Shown: positions 1-9,202 of the stretch, piece after piece
Layout: every line of letters begins with the position of its first letter
Numbering within the stretch: the first letter of the stretch is position 1
Assembly (NCBI GenBank): GCA_023052935.1
Contig: CM041297.1
Location: forward strand, 5,074,280 to 5,138,279
Source of the DNA: Piezodorus guildinii
Lineage: Eukaryota; Arthropoda; Insecta; Hemiptera; Pentatomidae
Direction of reading: 5' to 3'
DNA: 64,000 nucleotides
Translations under genes and position numbers: made by a program
The notes under the pieces: generated by a model
Seen by the model: the letters and a program-made list of their open reading frames with translations, nothing else
What the model was told of the DNA's origin: nothing
The model's database searches: none

Positions 1-343
1 TAACAATGAATAGTGGTGTAATAAAAAAAATCTGGTGCGCTACTTGATTTCCATTTTAAAAGTCCTATTTTATTTTCCAATAGGAGAACATTTATTTTCT
101 ATATAAATAGTTTGAACACAGAAAGTAAGGAAGGTTTGTGACTTTATCACAGCTCAAGAATACCATGTTACTTACAAAAATACTAATAACTAAATATACA
201 TCAGTATTATAGTAGCATAAGTGTGTATCATGTTCATAAAAAAATTGTAGCCAATTAACATGAACGAGATATGGAATAGAGAGCGCCCAAAACAAAATAA
301 ACTACCTCTGAGATTATTTCAAACCCGGCAAAAGACTCAAGTA
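1..343. other. Unannotated AT-rich stretch
   Basis: No repeat, RNA gene or coding region is recognisable. The only open frame of note, on the minus strand at 92-295, has no family signature. Confidence 0.4.
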
Positions 344-344
344 T

Positions 345-535
345 TTCTTAAAGGGGATACAAAATACTTTGTTATGGCGTCCTTCGGATGGGACGTTAAA
401 AAGTAGTCCCGAGCTTGTGATGTCAGCTACTCATTAAAGATCCCTATCATAATTAAACTTGTTTAGACATCATTTAGGACTCTCACTGTATCATCGTCCT
501 ATTGGCCACAGTATTAACTGACATTAAATGAAAAA
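345..535 (+). mobile_element. SINE-A fragment lacking its tRNA-like head
   Basis: The body matches intact SINE-A copies such as 38619-38902: the tcctTCGGA block, the GATGTCAG block, the 'actcattaaagatccctatc' block and a tail of the type 'gacattaaatgaaa'. The tRNA-like head with A and B boxes is missing. The copy is diverged and looks old. Confidence 0.65.
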
Positions 536-558
536 ACAAACACTTTATATTTAACGTA

Positions 559-882
559 ATGATGGGGTTTTGTTGACCGTTGAGAAATTAGATGAGAAAG
601 ACGGTTGGGGGTGCGGTCATAAATTAGAAACACACATTTAAAATAAGTGTTATTTTAATTATGTGCCGAAGTTTCTGCCTACAATGTGGGCCTTCATCAG
701 GGTTGACTCTTAAGATGCTGCCTCAAGGAGTCAAGGAGTCAGAACTCCTTTAGGCAGCGTCTTAAGAGTCAACCCTGATGAAGGCCCACAATGTAGGCCG
801 AAACGTCGGCACATAATTAAAATAACACTTATTTTAAATGTGTGTTTCTAATTTATGACCGCACCCCCAACCATCTTCCTCA
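559..882. mobile_element. Foldback element FB-1 with hammerhead-like cores
   Basis: Two arms of about 140 bp (roughly 592-737 and 740-883) are near-perfect reverse complements around a short spacer. The 15-bp sequence TTTATATTTAACGTA is present on both sides, at 544-558 and 883-897, and reads as a target-site duplication. The segment outside the left arm, 'ttgaccgttgagaaatta', resembles the tail of FB-3, so the element extends past the arms. There is no coding capacity. Related to the half-copy at 26278-26445. I infer a non-autonomous relative of Penelope-like elements. Confidence 0.75.
775..807 (+). ncRNA. Hammerhead-ribozyme-like core in FB-1
   Basis: CTGATGA (775-781) is followed by an 18-nt block with a GGCC/GGCC stem, then GAAA (800-803) and CGTC. 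This matches the order of the type I hammerhead core: CUGAUGA, stem II, GAAA, a very short ACGU helix III, and a UH cleavage site. Stem I is weak, with only CC/GG adjacent. The mirrored copy in the left arm (about 668-700, minus strand) has CTTC in place of CGTC, so it is probably damaged. Activity is not shown. Confidence 0.5.
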
Positions 883-920
883 TTTATATTTAACGTACAG
901 TGTATTTTAATATTACACGT

Positions 921-1462
921 TTCGGTTACTTCAACACTTACTAGACAGATACTCTAACCTACCACTTAACTACAAAAGACTCATTTACATGACCATCATA
1001 AGGCACTGATGACCCTAGGGTTTTGTGCCTTTAAGCCCTGATTAACAACAACATCATGACCATCATAAAGTTTGTTTGGACGTACGGAGCTGAGCTTAGG
1101 GCCTCTACTAAACCATCAAATTCTTTACGTCTTCAATCCTTACAATCCAAAATCCTTCGAAAAATCCTCGACGCTCCATATTTTGTCAAGAATAAGCTCA
1201 TCCATAAAGACCTTAATGTTCCATATGTTGCTGATTTATTCCGAACCAGGTATCAATCCTTCCAAGATAAAACTCCACTCTCACTCTGACCCACTAGTTT
1301 ATATCATTTCTTCCACTTTTTCCATTCCTGAAAATCCTCTGTGGCGTCTGAAAAGAAGATGTCTTTTTTGATGTCTTTTTCTTGCAATTTATCTCAGAGC
1401 CAATTTAATTTATGTATTAACCAATACAGTTGTAAATATGAATAAATAAATATTTAAAAAAC
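921..1462 (+). pseudogene. JkB LINE 3' end (Jockey-like ORF2 C-terminus), interrupted
   Basis: This is a 5'-truncated copy of a Jockey-clade LINE. The translation includes WTYGAELRAS, KILRKILDAPYF and IHKDLNVPYVADL, which align with the ORF2 C-terminal region seen in the intact JkB frame at 27608-28480. A 3' tail ending in AATAAATAAATATTTAAAAAA follows. A 12-bp flank, AATATTACACGT at 909-920 and AATAATACACGT at 1463-1474, fits a slightly diverged TSD. The copy is broken by a 54-bp insertion (1002-1055) and by later frame loss, so it is non-functional. Confidence 0.75.
1002..1055 (+). mobile_element. 54-bp 3' tail of another retroelement inserted in JkB
   Basis: The 13-bp sequence ATGACCATCATAA lies immediately before (989-1001) and after (1056-1068) this segment. 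The JkB reading frame resumes after the second copy. The insert ends in 'taacaacaacatc', like the AAC-rich tails of some LINEs and SINEs. Its source family is not otherwise present in the window. Confidence 0.7.
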
Positions 1463-1474
1463 AATAATACACGT

Positions 1475-2441
1475 ATCTTATGAGTTGAAAGAAAGACATT
1501 TAATCTACATATGCATTGTCATTTTCAAGACAGTGTGATAACTACATATATACGAGTGAATGTTAACTTCCATATATATATATATAGTTGAGCTATATAT
1601 ATATATATATATAGTTGAGAAAATAGAATATTAGCGATTCCAATAAAACAATAAACAAAATTGAAATATTTTATCAAAACATAAAAAGTTGTTTGTAGGC
1701 CGTCTGTGGGGAACTCCTGTTCTATATTTGTAGTTGATGGACACTTTAATATAAAATTCTGAAAAATAAACAGAGAAATCTTGAATAAATGACTGGAATC
1801 CCGACCCTGATGGGATGGAAAAGTACGACTGGCTCTTTGATTAAATGACCACCTTTCGAAGTGAAACATTAAAATCGACATTAATCCTATAATTAGTCGA
1901 AATGCAAATGAGTTTTTCCGTTATTGATTAGTTTTTATGTCATTATTTTGTGAAATTTTAGCGATAACTTTAATATCGTACAATCGACCAATTTTCATAA
2001 ATTTTGCCGCTCAACATGTTTAACTCCAATTAAAAATCCTAGGACATCTGCCAGATTCTAGGGCAAAAAAGGCTGGTATGCTAAACACTATACCACAGAT
2101 ACTCCAGTTTTTTAATTAGTTTAAACTACTGCTAATATTTACAATTATTTTAAGTGCACTTATACATTTAATATGAAAACCTCTACCAAGCGTAATTTTT
2201 TACCAGATTCAGTACTTGGCAACAAAAACATAAATCGATTATGCCCAAATCGGCTTTATTAATTTGTGATACTAAATTAAAAAATAATACAGCGATTGGT
2301 AGTACTTCAGTGGAATTCTGAACTCAAGGATAGCCTATTCGTTGTATTTCAGCTTCGTAGTACTGAAAACTCATACCAACAAGTTTTCGAGACTGGACAT
2401 TAATATATGGTAGGAAGTTTTGTACACATCATAAAAGATAA
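1475..2441. other. Unannotated AT-rich stretch with TA microsatellite
   Basis: Two (TA)n runs separated by 'gttgagc' lie at about 1573-1612. Nothing else is recognisable. The minus-strand open frame at 1525-1881 runs through the microsatellite and has no family signature. Confidence 0.4.
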
Positions 2442-3773
2442 TCTATACTAATATTATAAAGCTAAAGAGTTTGTTTGTTTGTTTGTTTATTTGAAAGCGC
2501 TAATCTCAGAAACTACTGGTTCTATTTGAAAAATTCTTTTTGTGTTGGATAGTCCATTTATCGAGGAAGGTTATAGGCTATATAACATCACGCTGCGACC
2601 AATAGGGCCGAAGAATCAGACGAAAATCTGGGGAAAAACGGGGAAAATTTGGGAGAAAAAAAAACCTCGCTTCCCAATGATTCCAAATACCTTTTATTTT
2701 TAAATAATTCAATTTCCAGTTAATTTATATTTTTCCATTTAAACACGTAGGAATAGATTTACGTCGAGATCGGGTTGCGGAGAAAATCAGTATGTTCTTC
2801 TGCCAAAAGAAAAGAAAACTAAAAATGTCATTTACGCGGAAGCACTTTAAAATATATTCTTTTAAAAACTTCTTAATAGCGATCATAATAACAGAAATTG
2901 ATGCAGACGAAGTCGCTTTAGAATATATCAAAGAAAAAGTGACATGTACTAAGAAGGTTTAAATTTGGGTGATAAAATTCCGGTTCTGGGATACGCCGAT
3001 GATTTGGTACTGCTAAAGGAAGACACGGAAACTAAATACAATCCGTTAATAAAAACCGGTAAAGAAATAGGACTCGAAATAAATACTGAAAAGACAAAAT
3101 ATATGATTTGTAGCAGAGACGGTGGCGATCATAGTGATATTGATATATCAGGGTATACTTTTGAACACGTAGAGAAATTTAAGTATTTAGGTTCAATGAT
3201 ATCGAAAAAAAAAATCCAGGAGGAAATGAAGTCCTGCTTAAAGGCGGGAAATGGGTGTTATAATTCAGTTGCGAAATTACTTAGCTTCTGTCTAAAAACT
3301 TAACGGTTAGAATTTATAAAACTGTTATTCTTCCGGTGAAACGTGGCCGTTTACTTTGAAGGACGGACAACGGCTAAAGGTTTTAGAAAATAAGGTACTA
3401 AAATATTTGGTCCGAAGAGAGATGAGGCTACTGGGGTCACCTGGCTGGTCACTACATACAGGTGACCGACCTTTTTAAGCATATTGCGTTTCATATCTGT
3501 TTCGAGTGTAGGTTCCTATGAAAATATATTCAATTGTTATTTATTTTTTAAAAATGGTTTGTGACGATTATTTTTACATATTAAGTGATTATGGGTATAA
3601 CCACTTTTACTGGTTTGCTATTGTAAATTTGACAGGAAGAAGTCAAGATCGGGCTTTAAATGATAACAAAGAGTAGCTGATAGTTGATATTTATTATAGC
3701 CAATCTCACCATAAACGCACATAAATTAATACGAAATGCAATATTCGCGAGCAAAGCAGCGTGACACAGCTAG
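2442..3773 (+). mobile_element. Non-autonomous Helitron-like element
   Basis: The 5' end begins TCTATACTAATATTATAAAG, followed by a GTTT repeat and 'gcgctaatctcagaaactac', a subterminal arrangement I recognise from arthropod Helitrons. The 3' end reads CGCGAGCAAAGCAGCG, then GACACAGCTAG at 3773, giving a short imperfect hairpin about ten bases before the terminal CTAG. The base before TC is A and the base after CTAG is T, as expected for Helitron insertion between A and T. No Rep or helicase domain is visible. An RTE-like reverse-transcriptase fragment lies inside. Confidence 0.65.
2965..3480 (+). pseudogene. RTE-like LINE reverse transcriptase fragment
   Basis: The open part (2965-3303, 112 residues) contains LGYADDLVLLKED, the catalytic YADD block, then GLEINTEKTKYMIC and FEHVEKFKYLGSMIS, a spacing typical of RTE-type LINE reverse transcriptases. 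After a stop the similarity continues as RIYKTVILPV and LKVLENKVLKYL, and GPKRDEVTG-like residues follow in a broken frame. The N-terminal RT, the endonuclease and the tail are missing. It sits between the Helitron termini, so it was either captured or inserted. It cannot be functional. Confidence 0.7.
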
Positions 3774-3854
3774 TCAAACATATGGTAAAAATCAAAAATG
3801 TGATACAGTAGCTAGCATAAAAACCTTTTATGCTCAAAGTCACCGCTTTAAACA

Positions 3855-4060
3855 AGGCAGATGGCCCTCGGATTTTTTTTAAGAGTGTTAAAAATCCTTG
3901 GTTATGCCTTCCCATGTAGGAGACGTAAAATGTTGGTCTCAAGAATGTGTGATGACAGATACTTGTTAAACACCCTAATCCTTATTAAACCTGGATACGT
4001 AAAATTTAAGACTCCCACTGTAGCATCGTCCGACTAGCCACAGCAGCATAATGTGACGCT
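3855..4060 (+). mobile_element. SINE-A fragment, 5'-truncated
   Basis: The body and 3' end match SINE-A ('actcccactgtagcatcgtc', then 'tgacgctaaa'). The tRNA-like head is missing or too diverged. SINE-B is inserted in its tail. Confidence 0.65.
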
Positions 4061-4078
4061 AAAGAATATTTAAATAAA

Positions 4079-4384
4079 AACCTGTACCACTACAACCCAT
4101 GAAGAGTTTTGGGCTCAGTACATGTAGAGATTCGTACTGTTTCTAGGCCAACGGCCGTGCAATGAGGTGATTCGGCCGAGATCACGCTCAGCCGCCAGGT
4201 TTTTTCCCCATTTTTGGGTATTCACTTGATTGAGGCTGGGTGTGCCCCAGGAGGATCTCCATATCCTAGGGTCAACCACCGACTGAAATAACAGAATAAA
4301 TAATATTCTGCTACAACCGGGATTCGAACCCAGGACCCGGAGCACAGTAGACTAGCGCTCTACCCACTAGACCACGCTGCTCCC
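4079..4384 (-). mobile_element. SINE-B, essentially complete
   Basis: Read on the minus strand, the head from 4384 contains a perfect RNA polymerase III A box, TGGTCTAGTGG, and a perfect B box, GGTTCGAATCC, as in a tRNA-derived SINE. The body ends near 'gtactgagcccaaaactc'. Flanks AAAGAATATTTAAATAAA (4061-4078) and AAAGGATATTTAAACAAA (4385-4402) form an 18-bp TSD with two mismatches. The A-to-B box region is tRNA-like, but the body shows this is a SINE and not a tRNA gene. Confidence 0.8.
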
Positions 4385-4474
4385 AAAGGATATTTAAACA
4401 AACAAAACTTAAGTGAATTATGTCTTTGATAACTAGATGGGAGAATTAGATTTTTACAATAAATGTTTATGTTT

Positions 4475-4845
4475 AATTTATTTATGTATATTTACAACTG
4501 TATTGGTTTATACATCTAGTAAATTAGCTGTTAGATAAAACAAATGAAAAATAAATGAAAAGAAACTGTCCATTGACAGCACTGCAATAGGTAATCTAAA
4601 CTAGAAGGTCTCGAGGCCATCTTCTTTTCAGTCACCTCGGAGGATTGTCAGGAATGGAAGAGGAAGCAAGGATTGAAACTAGTGGGTTAGAGTGGGAGTG
4701 AAGTTAGTCATGGAAGGATTGATACCTGGTTCGGGCCAAATCAGCTACACAAGGAACATTAAGGTCTTTATGGATGACCTTATTCGTGACGAAGTAAGGA
4801 GCGTTGAAGATTTTTCGAAGGATTATGGATTGTAAGGATTGAAGA
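4475..4845 (-). pseudogene. JkB LINE 3' end
   Basis: Reversed relative to 921-1462. The complement reads through the PPRRLKRRWPRDLL-type C-terminus (4610-4640) and the IHKDLN region, followed by the JkB 3' tail. Frameshifts break it. It is truncated at its 5' side next to MITE-2. Confidence 0.65.
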
Positions 4846-4858
4846 AGGGAAACTATAA

Positions 4859-5411
4859 ATCTGTGGCGGTCGTGAATAAGTGTTTAAGTCAAAATCTTTC
4901 ATTTTACAGGTGAGCGGCTTAAACTTTACGTAATACCCAAAATAGAGTAATAACATACAGTTTTTTTTTCATCTGAAATTTCTTTCACTAAGAAGTATTT
5001 AAGTATGTAAAATGTCAATCACTTAATGTGAGTATTAAGACGGGTTTTTTATAAGTTCTTTAATTATTAATATACTCAACTATATTAGATTGCGAGTTAA
5101 CTGTTTTTTGCACCATCATTTCATGATTTTTTATTATAACTGTAACAAAGATGACTTTGTGAATGTGTCACGTCTACGCTTGAAAATTAAAATTTCCTGA
5201 AAATGAAAATTTAAAATATGGTTGGAAACAAAAACTATAAAATCATTTTCAACTCTTTAATAATTCTTTCTTTCCACCAAAAATTTTTCCTCTAAGAAAT
5301 TTCTTTAAACAATTTAACACGACGTGGGAGAAGGTCTGAGGGAGCGATACGTGGAGTTAACTCATTTTTGATATAACACGAGTTATCCAGTTTTTCACGA
5401 CCGCCACAGAT
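4859..5411. mobile_element. MITE-2, 553-bp copy
   Basis: The two ends are inverted: ATCTGTGGCGGTCGTGAA at 4859 and its complement ending at 5411. The same ends bound a 247-bp copy at 37620-37866 whose interior matches this one in reverse orientation. There is no coding capacity. A clear TSD is not visible; the smaller copy could use a TA dinucleotide. Confidence 0.7.
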
Positions 5412-5450
5412 ATGTAAAATTAAAAGTTAAGAAAATTAGTCATTATTTAA

Positions 5451-6120
5451 AAAAAAAAAAAAAAAAAAAGGAGGAGGATATTAACAGTAATATTTCTAAT
5501 GTATTTCGTTAAACAAATGAAAAAGAAACAAAACTATGAAAGATGGAAATGGCTTTTGGAGCTACTATCTATTAGTATGTCAAAGAATATTATTTGAATT
5601 CGATACTAAAAATAAATTGAAAAAAATTATTATTATTACTAAGCGGAAATTCACCTTTTGATACTTCAATAAAAAGATAACAGTCGGAGAAAAATTGTGG
5701 CACATCAAGGGTAATACTTTCTTGAGATATCTATCTACTAGTCTTATCGAAATAAAAGCTTCCAAACGATAGGTCGTTTATTCCACTTCAAAAAGGGACA
5801 ATTTCTCAATATCCCACACAAATATGTTACCTATACACACACATATACAACATTTTTATATATCACACTAATCTCAAACATGAATCGAAAGGTTGAGATA
5901 TTCATTTAAATTGTTTCTGATTCTTCTCCTCCCCTTCGCAAAACCCGACGCGTAATACTCTGGGACTTTTTACCACTTAATAAGGGAGGAGTAATGAACA
6001 ATTTCTGACAGGTTGCAATTTTTTTTTTTTTTTTTTTTTTTTTTTGGATGTTAAGGTTAAACCTAATTTTACTATACTACTAGGCTCATCCTCAAAAAAT
6101 ACAAGAAACTACAACACATA
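5451..6120. other. Unannotated stretch with poly(A) and poly(T) tracts
   Basis: It begins with an A run (about 5450-5469) and contains a T run (about 6018-6045). No coding or RNA family is recognised. Confidence 0.35.
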
Positions 6121-6160
6121 CCGGGATCACTTGTAGCTGGGCTGCTATCGTAATAGTCAT
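6121..6160 (+). mobile_element. SINE-A head fragment
   Basis: About 40 bases match the start of SINE-A ('gggatcacttgtagctggg'). The match then stops. Confidence 0.5.
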
Positions 6161-6720
6161 ATAATATGTGTATATTACGCTTGTTTGTTTTGATGTAACA
6201 TTATCATTTATTACTTTCTCTTTTTAATAAAATTAATATTAAATGATGTCATAGAATTTTTTTAAAGTAATTATTGACGTCATTATACAAATTTAGTTTT
6301 TTTAAATATGTCATACCCCTTGGACACTACTTTCGTGAACTCTCACAATACCTCGCTCTCACAAATGACCTGCAAATGACTAGTTTTTAAAAATATGTCA
6401 AATCCTTTCACCTGCCTCTTCTTTCATCGTGTAGCGCGGCCTTAATTTAAAAAGGGAGCAAGCTTGGAGCACCTAGTTACAAAAATAGGCACTAGATACC
6501 GCTCGTGAGAGCTACAATACAATTTTCCATAGGTATTAGACGCTAGTGAAAAATCAGTCAAGTGTTCAATCGCCATTTTGTAACCTATCGTCTCATGTTG
6601 CCGTCGAGCACTGAGGATCATTATGTAGAGGTCTCTAACGTTAGAGCTAAATTCCAACATAATCAGCCCCAAACTTAAATAAAATAAAAAAATAACTAAA
6701 TAAATTATTTAAAAAAGAAA
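6161..6720. other. AT-rich stretch, partly repetitive
   Basis: About 100 bases from 6180 resemble 28645-28740 (a TTGTTTGTTTT start and a 'taacattatcat' block), so part of this is an undefined dispersed repeat. Nothing is recognised in the remainder. Confidence 0.35.
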
Positions 6721-6724
6721 TAGG

Positions 6725-6935
6725 AATCACTTGTAGCTGGGTGGTTAGCATAACAGCCTCCTTCGCCAATGGTCACGGGTTGAAACCCGCAGGTGGTCCT
6801 AGGATTTTTTAATAGGAGTAAAAAATCCTTCGTTATGCCGTCCTTCGGAGGAGGCGTTAAAAGGTGGTCCCGAGCCTGTACGATGTGAGGTACTCGTTAA
6901 ACACCATAAGCCACTACTATCTGACCTACTAGGAA
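6725..6935 (+). mobile_element. SINE-A, 3'-truncated
   Basis: The head 'tcacttgtagctgggtgg' and the B-box-like 'cacgggttgaaacccgcagg' are present. The body runs to the GTACTCGTTAAA block and then diverges. Confidence 0.7.
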
Positions 6936-6944
6936 ATATTGAAG

Positions 6945-7100
6945 CGAGCTTAGGGGCTCGACTATATCCTGAATGCCCCTTATTTTTTTACAAATCAAAT
7001 CATTCATAATGATCTCAACATCCTGTTTGTCACAGATCTCAGGCCCGACACAGATACACCTCTTTCCATACTAAACTCTCTGCTCCAAAGTCAAAGGTCA
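6945..7100 (+). pseudogene. Degraded JkB LINE fragment
   Basis: A piece resembling the JkB 'gagctttggggctctacta' block is followed, after a deletion, by codons reading NQIIHNDLNILFVTDLRP, which align with NKLIHKDLNVPFVADLAR of JkB. Both ends are lost. Confidence 0.55.
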
Positions 7101-7744
7101 AAATAAACATGACAGTGTTTGTTAGTGTGTTGCGTGGGTCTGACATTTAATTCAGATTAGCGTCCACTTCAAAGCCCTACTTACACAGTAAATATTATTG
7201 AGTCAATATTACCAATGCACCTCAATAACAATATAAATAAATATTGTCTCAATATTTCCAATTTGAGGTTAGGTTAGTTAGTTTATGGACACTCAACAGC
7301 CAAGGTCATCAGTGCCCTGTTTGTCAATTGAAATCTTGAGTTTTCCAAAATGAATTCTTGTTTTAAATCGTCTGTTGATTTGACACCGCGTACCTTAACC
7401 GATTACAACAAAAAGCCTAGTACGATTCCCGTTAATACTAGAAAAAGTCAGGAAAACCTACTAATTTGAAGGAAGTTTAATTTTCTTTGAATTCATATTC
7501 TAGATAGAATATAGTCCTCGAGATGAGACTTAATTAACACAATCAACCCATCGACGCTTCGGCCTACCTTTCGGACGCTTATCAGTCGCTTCAGCGAATA
7601 CCAACTTTCTCGGACTCCGTTCCTCACTGAGCCCAACAACTTTACATGCCCATTTGAGTCTCCGTCATGAATAATAAATATTAATTAAGAATATATACAG
7701 TTAGGACCAAATTCACAGTTCAATCGACGACTAGTTTCTAAAAC
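7101..7744. other. Unannotated stretch with short dispersed repeat
   Basis: A segment at 7264-7312 (GGTTAGGTTAGTT, then 'atggacactcaa') recurs at 46663-46697 and 48548-48575, where it is split by MITE-1. No gene is recognised. Confidence 0.4.
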
Positions 7745-7800
7745 AATATTATCGTCCCATTAGCCACCGTAGTTTAAAGTGACGTTAAGTGAACATACAA
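7745..7800 (+). mobile_element. SINE-A 3' end fragment
   Basis: It matches the last part of SINE-A (tcgtcccattagccac, then agtgacgttaagtg). Confidence 0.5.
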
Positions 7801-8305
7801 ACAAAAGAATATTATCTGAAGAACAGTATTTAAGCTTTTAAGAAGATGGACGCGCGACCTGCCAAAACAAACACACACATATACACATAAACATATTCTC
7901 TAAGAGGCTACTTGTAAAAAGGGCTGAGTTGAAGGGCGAACAAGTTTTGAGACGCCCATTTTGACACTTCCTCCCTAAATCCCAACGATTGGGCAGGAGG
8001 AGGTAAGGCTGGTCCCACAATTCGTCCCTCTACATCCCACGGGACAGACTTCTGGTTCCGACGTCCCGAAATAAAATATGATCAAGGACAATAGAACCAA
8101 ATAAAATTTATAGCTCCTATTTTTCCTTGTTGAAGTGTCATGCATTTCAACTATCATAAATTAAACCCCCTCCCCCCAAAAAAAATAAAAAGCTAATATT
8201 AATAGCTGATTTGAAGTAAAATACTATTACTTAAGATTCAATGATCATAACTAGTGTTAAATGAAAAATATAAAAAAAACTTTAAAAAAAAGTAAATTGG
8301 AGTAA
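7801..8305. other. Unannotated stretch
   Basis: Nothing recognisable. Two short minus-strand open frames here have no family signature. Confidence 0.35.
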
Positions 8306-8430
8306 GTTTATTTATTTAACGTCATGCTACTGTGGCTAATCGGACGATGCTACAGTGGGAGTCCTAAATTTTGCCTATCCTAAGGAAATAGGTCTTTAAA
8401 GAGTGCCTGACGTGTTTAATGCCAGATCAC
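8306..8430 (-). mobile_element. SINE-A fragment
   Basis: The complement of the SINE-A 3' half (tttaacgtcatgctactgtg and following). The head is missing. Confidence 0.6.
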
Positions 8431-8558
8431 AACTGCTCGAGGCTTCCAACGCGCTAAATGAGAGATTGTAACAGTTTTGACATGGTGTTTTCTTGAGCGC
8501 CCATTTTTTGCATCAATTGGAAAAATCGGTAAAATTATCAAAACTTATAAAAATTAAA

Positions 8559-8832
8559 TGGGACAAGTTAGTACATGGTGCAGTCAAACGAGCACAAAAT
8601 TAAGTATAAAATTAATTACTGGTGCTGACATTTCAGCCTAAATTATAGGCCTACATCAGGGCGTTTAGGGAGAGCGCATATCACTCTCCTTCAAACGTCC
8701 TGAAGAAGGCCTATAATTTAGGTTGAAACGTCGGCAGCGGTAATTAATTTTATACTTAATTGTGTGTTCTTTTGACTGCACCCTGTACTAACTTCTCCCC
8801 TATATACTCATAGTCAACCATTCTCACTTCAC
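8559..8832. mobile_element. Foldback element FB-2 with hammerhead-like cores
   Basis: Inverted arms of about 100 bp surround a short centre. The 13-bp TATAAAAATTAAA occurs on both sides (8546-8558 and 8833-8845), a clear TSD. A tail outside the right arm, AGTCAACCATTCTCA, is similar in position and sequence to those of FB-1 and FB-3. Each arm holds a 33-nt hammerhead-like block on opposite strands (8627-8659 minus, 8700-8732 plus). Confidence 0.75.
8700..8732 (+). ncRNA. Hammerhead-like core in FB-2, degenerate
   Basis: CTGAAGA (one change from CTGATGA), an 18-nt block with GGCC/GGTT ends (two G-U wobbles), GAAA and CGTC. The mirrored arm reads CTGATGT, stem, GAAATGTC. Both cores carry substitutions in normally invariant positions, so activity is doubtful. 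Confidence 0.35.
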
Positions 8833-9202
8833 TATAAAAATTAAAATTTAAGAAAATTCTTAAATAAGAGTAATCAAATGAAATTAATCGATAAGAGTCC
8901 TTTGATGGGAGATGTTGATGGTTATAAAATATTTTTTTTTTTTTTTTGAAACAATTCTTTATTGAGCAATATTACAATCTGTCCAATTTAGGACATTTTT
9001 AATAGTGATGAAGTACAACATTCATACTACATTCACACGATATATACTAAACAATAAATTTATATAATAATAATACAATATACATATATACAAAACAAAA
9101 TCAATAAAATATATACAAAAGTCACTCATACCTATATACAATTCACAATCATACAGCACGTGAGTGGAGAATCTAGCCAATGCTAGAACTCCAATATACA
9201 TT

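Noticed and set aside
2740..2860. Copia-like RNase H end (KHVGIDLRRDRV)
   Set aside because: A short resemblance to the KHIDIRYHFIRE-type block, but missing key residues and with no neighbouring integrase or LTR.
4310..4384. tRNA gene on the minus strand
   Set aside because: The A and B boxes are perfect, but no proper anticodon arm or acceptor pairing is seen and the same head is joined to the same body at other SINE-B sites.
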